From assembly GCA_942491345.1 (NCBI GenBank), contig CALOAN010000048.1, positions 226,990-290,989 on the forward strand: a DNA stretch of 64,000 nucleotides, written 5' to 3'. The notes below the pieces were generated by a model. That model had not been told where the DNA came from, ran no database searches, and saw only the letters and a program-made list of their open reading frames with translations. This document shows, piece by piece, positions 34,999 through 42,663 of this stretch (position 1 is the first letter of the stretch; each line of letters opens with the position of its first letter). The stretch comes from JAHEEL01 sp942491345. GTDB lineage: Bacteria; Actinomycetota; Acidimicrobiia; Spongiisociales; UBA5794. A program made the translations under genes and the position numbers.

Positions 34999-36381
34999 AT
35001 GTCACATCCAACTGTTATCGAGATTGTGAGCGATAGTCCCGCCGCTGAGGCGGGGCTTTCCGTCGGCGCGGAACTCGTAGCAGTAAATGGCATCGTGCCA
35101 TCCGACGTTATCGAGTACCAGCAGCTCGTCGATGATGCAGATCCTGAGCTGACGATCCGCGATAGTGGCGGTCAGCGCAATCTGCTGCTGACCAAAAGCG
35201 CGGGGGAGCCTCTCGGAATCAGGCTCTCTTCGTCGATCTTCGATCGCGTGCAAACGTGTGACAACCACTGCGAGTTCTGTTTCATCTACCAGCTGCCACC
35301 CGGCATGCGCGAGTCGCTGTACCTCAAGGACGACGACTATCGCCTGTCGTTCCTGTACGGCAACTTCACGACATTGACGCGCTTCACCGAACTCGATCTT
35401 GCTCGGGTGGTCGAGGAGCGGCTCGGCCCCCTCTACGTCTCGATTCACGCGACCGACCCGGAGGTGCGCACCCGCATGCTCCGCAACCCGCGCGGTGCGA
35501 CGTCGCTCCGTTGGCTTCGCGCACTGCTCGACTACGACGTTGCGGTCCACGGGCAGGTGGTGCTCTGCCCCGGCATCAACGCAGGTTCCGTGCTTGATCG
35601 AACTGCGGCCGAGATTCTGGCCCGGTACAGCGGCCTCGCGTCGGTCGGCATCGTGCCGCTCGGCCTGTCCCGATACAACACCGAGGCAAACCTCCGCGTG
35701 CACACAGCGGAGGAGGCGGCGGCTGATCTGGATACGATTCACTTCTGGCAGGAGGAAGCCGTGCGGCGCATCGGCAGGCGGTTGTTCTTCGCTTCGGACG
35801 AGTTGTACGTCGTTGCGAACCGACCGATTCCTCCCCGTGCGGCGTACGAGGACTTCCCGCAACACGAGAACGGGATCGGCATGATCCGGACCTTCACCGA
35901 CGAGATCGAGGCGCTTTCGGGTGGCGGGGACACCAACGCCCCGGTGATGACGGGGGAGTGGAGGACGATTCCGTCCGCTCCCGGAGAGGGCTACCGAGCA
36001 CCACGGCACACCGGCTCAGACCCTTCTGCGGACGACGGACCAGTCGGTGTGCTCACGGGTACGTACGGCGCCGCCGCGCTCGAGCCTCTTGTACCGGAGC
36101 TCGAACGGCTGAGCGGCCGGTCGCTGCACATCATCGCGGTCGAGAACCGGTTCTTTGGTGGGAACACCGCTGTCGCAGGCTTGCTCGTCGGGGCCGATCT
36201 CAGAGACGCGATCGGCAACAACACCCTCCCGGTTTCCCGCTATCTCCTCCCCGATGTGTCGCTCTCCGGTGATGTCTTCCTCGATGACATGCCACTGGGC
36301 GACCTGCGCGCTGCCTCTCCGGTCCCAATCATCGTGACTCCGGCAACCGCCGGGGGCCTCATCGAAGGAGCTGCCGCATGA
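34999..36381 (+). CDS. DUF512 FeS protein with PDZ and radical-SAM-like domain
   Basis: 460 residues. A PDZ-like N-terminus (SDSPAAEAGLSVGAELVAVNG) is followed by a radical-SAM-like core with CDNHCEFCFIYQLPPGMR (Cys-x3-Cys-x2-Cys) near residue 90. The DUF512 domain occupies the C-terminal half. The family is usually found beside der (engA), as here, where the next gene overlaps by ATGA. No reaction is known. It may act in ribosome or tRNA-linked chemistry, an inference from its constant neighbour only. Confidence 0.87.
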   Translation: MSHPTVIEIVSDSPAAEAGLSVGAELVAVNGIVPSDVIEYQQLVDDADPELTIRDSGGQRNLLLTKSAGEPLGIRLSSSIFDRVQTCDNHCEFCFIYQLPPGMRESLYLKDDDYRLSFLYGNFTTLTRFTELDLARVVEERLGPLYVSIHATDPEVRTRMLRNPRGATSLRWLRALLDYDVAVHGQVVLCPGINAGSVLDRTAAEILARYSGLASVGIVPLGLSRYNTEANLRVHTAEEAAADLDTIHFWQEEAVRRIGRRLFFASDELYVVANRPIPPRAAYEDFPQHENGIGMIRTFTDEIEALSGGGDTNAPVMTGEWRTIPSAPGEGYRAPRHTGSDPSADDGPVGVLTGTYGAAALEPLVPELERLSGRSLHIIAVENRFFGGNTAVAGLLVGADLRDAIGNNTLPVSRYLLPDVSLSGDVFLDDMPLGDLRAASPVPIIVTPATAGGLIEGAAA

Positions 36382-37697
36382 GTCGACTTCCGACAGTTGT
36401 CATTCTGGGTCGACCAAACGTGGGCAAATCGACGCTGGTCAACCGCATCGTCCGGCGCAAGGCAGCGGTTGTCGACGAGCAGGCGGGGGTGACGCGTGAC
36501 CGTCGCGAGTTCAACGCCGACTGGGGCGGCCGCGACTTCATCGTGATCGACACCGGAGGATGGGAAGCCCGACCGGGGGAGGAGCTCACGGCGGATATCC
36601 GCGAACAGGCAGAGATTGCCGTCGGAGGCGCCGATGTGGTCGTGTTCGTGACGGATGGAACTGCCGACCTCACCGACGACGACGTGGGCGTCGCTCGCAT
36701 CCTCCAACAGAGCGGTGTCCCGTTCGTCTTTGTCGCCAACAAGGTGGATGGACCGGCCGTTGAACGGGACCTCGCCCACCTCTGGTCTCTCGGCCTCGGG
36801 GAGCCATTTCCGGTGTCGGCACTTCACGGGCGGAACACCGGCGAGTTCCTGGAACGGCTCGTGGAGTTGCTCCCGGATGCGGGAGAGGCGGTCTCCGACC
36901 TTTCGATTGCCAGCCTCGCCATCATCGGCCGTCCGAATGTTGGCAAATCCACGCTTCTGAATCGCCTAGCGGGTGAGGAGCGCGTCCTGGTCTCGGATGT
37001 TCCAGGAACAACGAGGGACCCGATCAACCTCGTTGTCGACCTGGACGGCGAACCGTTCGAGATCATCGACACCGCGGGGATCAAGCGCCGCACCAAGATC
37101 ACCGACGAGGTGGAGCGCTACGCCGTCATGCGCGCCCGGGAGGTATTGAGCCAGTCGGATGTCGCCCTGATGATGATCGACGGCACCCGCGGCGCAACAC
37201 ACCAGGAACAACGCCTCGCCGAGGAAATCGTGAAGGCGGGCGTCGGGCTGATCCTCGTTCTCAACAAGTGGGACATCCGCAACGAAGATGAACGTCTCCA
37301 CACCGAGGACTCGGTCGCCGACCGTCTGGCCTTCGTGGACTGGGCTCCGGTCCTTCGCGTTTCGGCACAAACCGGATCGCGCCTTGTGCGTCTCCCGGCT
37401 GCGGTGCGCATGGTGCTGGAGAACCGTAGACGCCGGATCCCGACCCCGGAGCTGAATCGCCTGATCCGGTCGTGGCAGGAGGCGCATCCGCCCCCGGTGC
37501 GCAAGAACAAGCGGCCGCACATCATCTACGCCGTCCAGGCGGAGACCGAACCCCCGACGTTCATCCTGTTCGTTCGGGGTGGGGACCTCGCGCCGGACTA
37601 CCTGCGATTCATGGAACGACGGCTCAGGGAATCGTTCGATTTCACGGGCACACCCGTGCGCGTCGTCGCCCGCAAGCGAAAGAGGAGCGAAGCATGA
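36378..37697 (+). CDS. der: ribosome biogenesis GTPase Der
   Basis: 439 residues. Two GTPase domains in tandem, GRPNVGKSTLVNRIV (about residue 12) and GRPNVGKSTLLNRLAG (about 183), each with DTGG or DTAG switch II and NKVD or NKWD base motifs. The C-terminal KH-like domain follows. It matures the 50S subunit. Coupled to the DUF512 gene and to the carboxylase gene by ATGA overlaps. Confidence 0.95.
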   Translation: MSRLPTVVILGRPNVGKSTLVNRIVRRKAAVVDEQAGVTRDRREFNADWGGRDFIVIDTGGWEARPGEELTADIREQAEIAVGGADVVVFVTDGTADLTDDDVGVARILQQSGVPFVFVANKVDGPAVERDLAHLWSLGLGEPFPVSALHGRNTGEFLERLVELLPDAGEAVSDLSIASLAIIGRPNVGKSTLLNRLAGEERVLVSDVPGTTRDPINLVVDLDGEPFEIIDTAGIKRRTKITDEVERYAVMRAREVLSQSDVALMMIDGTRGATHQEQRLAEEIVKAGVGLILVLNKWDIRNEDERLHTEDSVADRLAFVDWAPVLRVSAQTGSRLVRLPAAVRMVLENRRRRIPTPELNRLIRSWQEAHPPPVRKNKRPHIIYAVQAETEPPTFILFVRGGDLAPDYLRFMERRLRESFDFTGTPVRVVARKRKRSEA

Positions 37698-39226
37698 CCG
37701 GATCGCTGAGCGACCGATTCCATGTGGCCACCGATCGGGCTGCAACGGGCGGACCGGAGCACTACCACGAGCAGCTGAAGGACCGAGGCAAGCTGTTCGT
37801 TCGCGATCGGGTCGATCTTCTGTGCGATCCCGGCTCGTTCGTAGAGGATGGCTTGCTCGCCAATGCCGAGACCGAGGACCATGGAGCGGACGCCGTTGTC
37901 ACCGGACGAGGGACGATTGACAGCCGACCGGTGATGGTGATTGCGAACGACCCGACCGTCAAAGCGGGGAGCTGGGGGCGGCTCACCGTTGAGAAGATCA
38001 TACGAGCACTTGAAGCGGCATACGACGAGCGGCTTCCGGTCTTCTTCCTCGTCGACTCTGCCGGAGCGCGAATCACCGACCAAGTTGATCTGTTCCCCGG
38101 TCGACGCGGGGCGGGGAAGATCTTCTACAACCAGATCCGGCTGTCCGGCCGCGTCCCCCAGATCTGCTGCCTCTTTGGTCCGTCGGCTGCCGGAGGGGCC
38201 TACATCCCCTCGTTCTGTGACGTGGTCGTGATGGTTGACGGTCGCGCTTCGATGTACCTCGGTTCGCCGCGCATGGCGCAAATGGTCATCGGCGAGGAAG
38301 CCACGCTGGAGGAGATGGGTGGGGCTCGTATGCACTGCGAAGTCTCCGGGTGTGGCGACGCGCTCGTCTCGAGCGACGAAGAAGCCATCGCGTGGGCGCA
38401 GCAGTACTTCAGCTACGTGGCGGACCACACGTGGGTACTCCCTCCGGCGTATGCACCCGAACCACCGGAAGATGGATACCGGCCGGCAGAGACCCTGCCG
38501 GAAGACCCGAAGGCCGTCTACGACATGACATCGCTCCTCAAGGGGATCGTCGACGCTGGGACGCTGTTCCACATCAAGGAGCGCTACGCCCGAGAGGTCA
38601 TCACCGCGTTCGGGTTGCTCGACGGCAAACCCGTTGGGATCGTGGCTTCACAGCCGAACCATCTCGGCGGGGTGCTCTTCGTTGACTCAGCCGACAAGGC
38701 CGCGCGGTTCATGTGGCTGTGCGATGCCATGAATCTACCGCTTCTGTACTTCGCCGACGTTCCAGGGTTCATGATCGGGACAAAGGTCGAGCGCGAGGGC
38801 ATCATCCGGGCGGGAGCGAAGATGCTCACCGCGATCGCCGAAGCGACGGTTCCCCGCATATCCGTTGTCGTACGGAAGGCCTACGGGGCCGGGCTGTATG
38901 CGTTCTCCGGACCCGGGTTCCGCCCGGACGCCACTTTGGCGCTGCCGACAGCCGAGATCGCCGTCATGGGGCCTGAGGCGGCGATCAACGCCGTCTACTT
39001 CAACAAGATCGAGTCGCTGCCGGAAGACGAACGTGATGCGTTCATCGCTGAGCGACGTGCCGAGTATGTCGAGGACGTCGACCTGTTGCGTCTTGCGTCG
39101 GAGGTGGTCGTCGATGCGGTGGTCCAGCCGGAGGAGCTGCGCCGCGAACTCATCATGAGACTGCGCTACGCCTCTCGGAAGGATCGAGACTTCTCCTCTC
39201 GACGGCACGGCATCCCCCCGGTATGA
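37694..39226 (+). CDS. acyl-CoA carboxylase beta (carboxyltransferase) subunit
   Basis: 510 residues. N- and C-terminal crotonase-like carboxyltransferase domains are visible, with FGPSAAGGAYIPSFCDVVVM in the first and VVVRKAYGAGLYAFSGPGFRPD in the second. It carboxylates acetyl-, propionyl- or a branched acyl-CoA using biotin from a separate alpha subunit, which is not in the window. The exact substrate cannot be told. ATGA overlaps at both ends. Confidence 0.9.
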   Translation: MTGSLSDRFHVATDRAATGGPEHYHEQLKDRGKLFVRDRVDLLCDPGSFVEDGLLANAETEDHGADAVVTGRGTIDSRPVMVIANDPTVKAGSWGRLTVEKIIRALEAAYDERLPVFFLVDSAGARITDQVDLFPGRRGAGKIFYNQIRLSGRVPQICCLFGPSAAGGAYIPSFCDVVVMVDGRASMYLGSPRMAQMVIGEEATLEEMGGARMHCEVSGCGDALVSSDEEAIAWAQQYFSYVADHTWVLPPAYAPEPPEDGYRPAETLPEDPKAVYDMTSLLKGIVDAGTLFHIKERYAREVITAFGLLDGKPVGIVASQPNHLGGVLFVDSADKAARFMWLCDAMNLPLLYFADVPGFMIGTKVEREGIIRAGAKMLTAIAEATVPRISVVVRKAYGAGLYAFSGPGFRPDATLALPTAEIAVMGPEAAINAVYFNKIESLPEDERDAFIAERRAEYVEDVDLLRLASEVVVDAVVQPEELRRELIMRLRYASRKDRDFSSRRHGIPPV

Positions 39227-39378
39227 CCGGCGACGAAGACCGCAAGCCGAACGAGGAGGGCGACTCCGGCCAGCGATGGCCGATCGGGTTCATGCTGTTG
39301 GTCGGGGCGATCGCCCTCTACCTCGGCTGGCGCCTCGTGCAAGGGATCGGTGTGCTCGTCGGCTGGATCTCGGGATAG
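39223..39378 (+). CDS. 51-residue single-pass membrane protein
   Basis: An ATG overlapping the carboxylase stop (ATGA) opens a 51-residue frame with a charged N-terminus (TGDEDRKPNEEGDSG) and one hydrophobic helix (about residues 22-48). Small proteins near acyl-CoA carboxylase genes can be epsilon subunits, but those are soluble, so I do not propose that. Function unknown. Confidence 0.55.
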   Translation: MTGDEDRKPNEEGDSGQRWPIGFMLLVGAIALYLGWRLVQGIGVLVGWISG

Positions 39379-39664
39379 GGAGCGACGTTGCTTCAGTCGG
39401 CTCACCGTTCGGCACGCCGGCTCGAGCTGTCGGCCTCGCGCCTAGGTAGTTCCCAGCAAGAAGACTGTGAGCCTGCGCTGAGGCCCATGAGCAGGAAGAA
39501 CCAGTCGGACATCGTTTCCTGTTCAACGGGGGTGAACATGACGCTCCGCACGCCGGGCGTCTCTTCTGATCATGCCGATCGGTCTACCTGCGACCTGGGA
39601 CGCTTCTGGTGTGGACAGCCAGTGTCCGGTACGATCTCCGCACCAGAGAGACAGAGGTAGTGCC
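39379..39664. other. intergenic region before the acidic repeat protein
   Basis: 286 bp without a convincing gene. GAGG at 39653-39656 serves the next start. I see no RNA gene or strong promoter. Confidence 0.5.
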
Positions 39665-40243
39665 GTGGAATCCACATTTGACGACCGGACCGAGGGCTTC
39701 GCCGGAGATCACATTGTGGATGATCTCGCTGAGGCCATAGAGGTGGACGCCGACGAGAAGAGCGTTGTGACGTCGGATGTGGTCGTGTCCGAGATCGACA
39801 TCGATGAGGATGGTGTCGCTGACGGGGTGTCGGTGACGAGCACTGAGATCCGGGAGACCGACCTCGACGGAGACGGCGAGCCGAACATCGTCGAGAAGAC
39901 AACCATCACGGAGACCGCAGTTGACGTAGATGGCGACGGTATCCCGGATGTCGGGACGCGTGTCGTCACGGAAGAAGTGATCATGGATCTCGACGGTGAT
40001 GGCACGCCCGACACGGTCGACATCACTGAGACGACGACGATCGCCTATGACACGACCGGCGATGGGCTTCCCGATGTTGCAGAGACGACCGTGGTGGAAG
40101 CCGCAGGAATCGACCTCAACGGTGACGGTGTGCTCGATCACATCGAAGCGAAGATGGGCGAAGCGGTGAGCGTTGACCTCGACGGTGATGGAATTCCGGA
40201 CGAAGTAGTCGTTGCGGTCGAGGAGATTGACACGGAGGAATAG
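39665..40243 (+). CDS. acidic protein with DxDGDGxPD calcium-binding-like repeats
   Basis: 192 residues, very acidic. The loop DxDGDGxPD or close variants occurs at least five times (DLDGDGEPNIV, DVDGDGIPDV, DLDGDGTPDTV, DLNGDGVLDHI, DLDGDGIPDEV), separated by Thr/Glu/Val-rich strands of about 15 residues. These loops resemble dockerin, thrombospondin type 3 and EF-hand calcium sites, usually found outside cells. No signal peptide or membrane segment is seen. GTG 39665 with GAGG 8 bp upstream is the best start. It ends 59 bp before the tRNA-Pro. Function unknown; calcium binding is inferred. Confidence 0.75.
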   Translation: MESTFDDRTEGFAGDHIVDDLAEAIEVDADEKSVVTSDVVVSEIDIDEDGVADGVSVTSTEIRETDLDGDGEPNIVEKTTITETAVDVDGDGIPDVGTRVVTEEVIMDLDGDGTPDTVDITETTTIAYDTTGDGLPDVAETTVVEAAGIDLNGDGVLDHIEAKMGEAVSVDLDGDGIPDEVVVAVEEIDTEE

Positions 40244-40302
40244 GCCGACCCCCGGCCACGGGCTGGTGGCTTCGCAGCCGTTCGCAGTAGCATGCCGGTG
40301 TG

Positions 40303-40377
40303 CGGGCTGTGGCGCAGGTTGGTTAGCGCGCTTGACTGGGGGTCAAGAGGTCGCCGGTTCAAATCCGGCCAGCCCGA
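40303..40377 (+). tRNA. tRNA-Pro(GGG)
   Basis: Acceptor arms CGGGCTG (40303-40309) and CAGCCCG (40370-40376) pair; the anticodon stem CTTGA/TCAAG encloses CTGGGGG, giving anticodon GGG. The T-arm contains GGTTCAAATCC. CCA is not encoded. The 3' part is the attachment site of the element to the right. Confidence 0.93.
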
Positions 40378-40380
40378 CGA
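40331..40380 (+). repeat. attL core, 3' part of tRNA-Pro
   Basis: This 50-bp segment, from the anticodon stem to just past the tRNA end, is repeated without a mismatch at 62327-62376. It marks the left edge of a 22.0-kb element. Confidence 0.85.
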
Positions 40381-41319
40381 CGCCCGTGTGAGCCTGTCGG
40401 GTCGCCACGGTGCCCCAATCTGGTCGGTGAACACCCACTCTTCAGGCTGCCAGGCTGCACCAGCTCGTAGACGTTCCTCAAGCTGTCCGATCTTCCACCG
40501 TCTCAGGACGATCACCGTCTCCGAATCGAGATCCACTGTCCGACGTGAGGCCGCCGACTTCGGGCCCTTCACCACCGGCCGGCCGTCCACCTGAGTGCGA
40601 GCCCGCTTCACGCTCAGCAGTCCGCCGTCGAGGTCGAGGTCGGGCCATTGCAGGCCGGCAAGCTCAGACCGTCTCAATCCCGTCATGCAGGCTGTCTGCC
40701 AGATCGGGTGAAGTCGGTCAGTCGCCGTCGCTGAGAGGAACGTCATCATCGTCTCCGGACTCCACACCGTCTCCGTTACATCACGCGGCGGGACCTTCAC
40801 CTTGTCCGCGAGGTCGGCCGGGTTGGTGGCGAGCATCCCCTTGCGTACCGCAGCGTCGAGCGCCTTGTGCAATGTCACCTGTAGTCGCCGCACCGACGCA
40901 GGGCCGAGACCGCCGGCACCGTCAAGACGACCTGACTTGGCCTTGTCAGCGAGGAACGATTCAATCCGCACCGCCGACAGCTTCGAGAGTTTGACAGTGC
41001 CAAGCTCCGGGACGATGTGCCGAACCACCGCCGACCGATACCAGGACACGGTTGCAGCTTCGAGCTGCTGCATGCCGAGGGATCCGAGCCAGTCCTGAAG
41101 GTACTCACCGACGGTGAGTACGCGGGGATCAGCGACCCGGCCGTGTCCCACATCGGCTAGACGATCGTTCAGCCACTTCCGCGACTCCGTCTTGGTGTCG
41201 AACATCCTGGAGCGACGACGACGCTTCCCGCCTCCGTCGGTGTATGAGTAGATGGCTTGGTAGCGCTCGCCACGCTCGCGGATTGAGCCCGTGCCTCTGG
41301 GTCGCCTCTTCTCAGTCAC
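40381..41319 (-). pseudogene. tyrosine integrase IntA, 3' end lost at the att core
   Basis: The gene starts at GTG 41319 with AAGGAGGG upstream. An AP2-like/SAM-like N-terminal region (GTGSIRERGERYQAIYSY and LTVGEYLQDWL) and the first half of the catalytic domain are intact: Arg in TGLRRSELAGLQW and Lys region KGPKSAASRR. The homology stops after APWRPDRLTRA, precisely at the edge of the tRNA core. The HxxR, His/Trp and Tyr residues are missing, so it should be inactive. The frame runs on through the antisense of tRNA-Pro to 40138, but that tail is not integrase. Nearest to the tRNA 3' end, as usual for an integrase of a tRNA-targeting element. Confidence 0.85.
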
Positions 41320-41353
41320 GTGTTGCCCTCCTTGTTCGTAAGGGACTGCTCTC

Positions 41354-42079
41354 TCATCCCGTTGCTCCCGATGACTCACGGTGTTCGTTGGTGTCGCCTG
41401 GTGTCGTCTCGTCCACTTCAGGTTCCACGGTCGGGACACGTCCGTCGGGGTAGGTGAAGTCTTCGTCGTTGGTGTGTTCGGCGATGAATCCTCGGATGCC
41501 GACTTGGCGGAGGTGGTCGATCACCCGGGCGAGTTCTTCGACGGCGCCATCGAGGGAGTCGGCGTGTTGGTCGAGGAGTGCGAGGAGGAGTTCTTTGCGG
41601 CGGTCCTGGTAGTTCCACTGTCTTGCTGTGGCGGGGATGCCGGTGATCTTCTCGACGGCTTCTTCGGCTGCGGTGGGGTCGGTGACGCCGAGTTGCCGGA
41701 GCCGTTCGTAGACCGGTTCGAGCTGGCCGGGTCGACCGAGTAGCCAGACGTACAGCTCGTCGACGGGTCGGGTGGTGGATCGCATGAGACGGTGGTCGCC
41801 GGGTGGGGGGAGGAGGAACCAGAGCATGGGGAGGTCGAAGACCATGGCGAAGATCAGCAGCTCGTGGGCGTCGAACTCTCGGCGCCGGTCGCTATCCCAG
41901 GCCCGCTCGATGGATGAGACACCGGCTTGGGTGAGTCGCTGGCCGAGGTAGGGCTCGAGCCGGTCTGCGAGTTCTTCTTGGGTCCAGCCGCGTAGGTGGC
42001 GGGCTTCGCGGATGTTGTAGGCGACGACCTGGTTGAGGTCGATGTCCTCGGGTGGCGGAGGGTCGGGGTGTTGGGCCAT
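41354..42079 (-). CDS. XRE-family helix-turn-helix regulator
   Basis: 241 residues. HTH_3 motif NIREARHLRGWTQEELADRL (about residues 20-39) with AGVSSIERAW as recognition part. The middle and C-terminal regions have no motif I recognise, apart from ELLLALLDQHADSLDGAVEEL as helix. The frame is open to 42127; I prefer ATG 42079 as HTH proteins rarely have the extra N-terminus. It is divergent from the excisionase-like gene, so the 95 bp between them is the likely control region of the element. Confidence 0.75.
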   Translation of the reverse strand: MAQHPDPPPPEDIDLNQVVAYNIREARHLRGWTQEELADRLEPYLGQRLTQAGVSSIERAWDSDRRREFDAHELLIFAMVFDLPMLWFLLPPPGDHRLMRSTTRPVDELYVWLLGRPGQLEPVYERLRQLGVTDPTAAEEAVEKITGIPATARQWNYQDRRKELLLALLDQHADSLDGAVEELARVIDHLRQVGIRGFIAEHTNDEDFTYPDGRVPTVEPEVDETTPGDTNEHRESSGATG

Positions 42080-42174
42080 TACTGAAGCATACACAACGTG
42101 TGGTTTGTGGTGGTAATGCGTCGACATTCTGATATGATACTACTTGTGAACATTGTATGCAACGGTGACAGCTT

Positions 42175-42570
42175 GTGTTGAGTGAGCGGACTCCGCCACT
42201 GCTGACGGTCGAGGAAGCGGGCGTCCTGCTGCGGATCGGGCGGACCAAGGCCTACGCCATGGCGAGAGAGTGGCGGGAGACCGACGGCCGATCGGGTCTC
42301 CCGGTGATCGACCTCGGCCACGTCCTGCGGGTGCCACGGCGGGCACTGGAGGAGATGATCGGCGCCGAACTGACCGAGATCGATAGCCCGAACCGGGTCG
42401 AAGAGACCAAGCAAGCCGTAGAGCCGGCCGAGCCGCCAATACGACGGACGAGTGAACCAAACAAGGGAACACCTACCCAGCAGTCACCGACAACCCAGCG
42501 AACTCGCCGACGCCAGCAACGCGTCAAGAACCAGCTCGACCTCTTCGACTCCACACCCCGGTCCAGCTGA
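42175..42570 (+). CDS. excisionase-like helix-turn-helix protein
   Basis: 131 residues. PPLLTVEEAGVLLRIGRTKAY (about residues 7-27) followed by PVIDLGHVLRVPRRALEEMI is the MerR-like/AlpA winged helix found in excisionases. The C-terminal half is polar and low in structure. GTG 42175 or TTG 42178 are possible starts. TATGAT at 42133-42138 may be its -10 box. Placed between the integrase/XRE genes and the relaxase, it fits a role in excision or transfer control. Confidence 0.72.
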   Translation: MLSERTPPLLTVEEAGVLLRIGRTKAYAMAREWRETDGRSGLPVIDLGHVLRVPRRALEEMIGAELTEIDSPNRVEETKQAVEPAEPPIRRTSEPNKGTPTQQSPTTQRTRRRQQRVKNQLDLFDSTPRSS

Positions 42571-42663
42571 CGACGGAGACCCCATGAGCAGCCAGCCAGG
42601 ACACCGGCCCTTTCAGAACAGACGAGTGCACACCTGCGGTCGACGGTGGCGGGGAGGCCTGTC

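Noticed and set aside
40138..40380. C-terminal tail of the long integrase frame
   Set aside because: It is the antisense of tRNA-Pro and of the acidic repeat gene. It reads SGWPDLNRRPLDPQ, a well-known translation of tRNA DNA, and has no integrase motifs.
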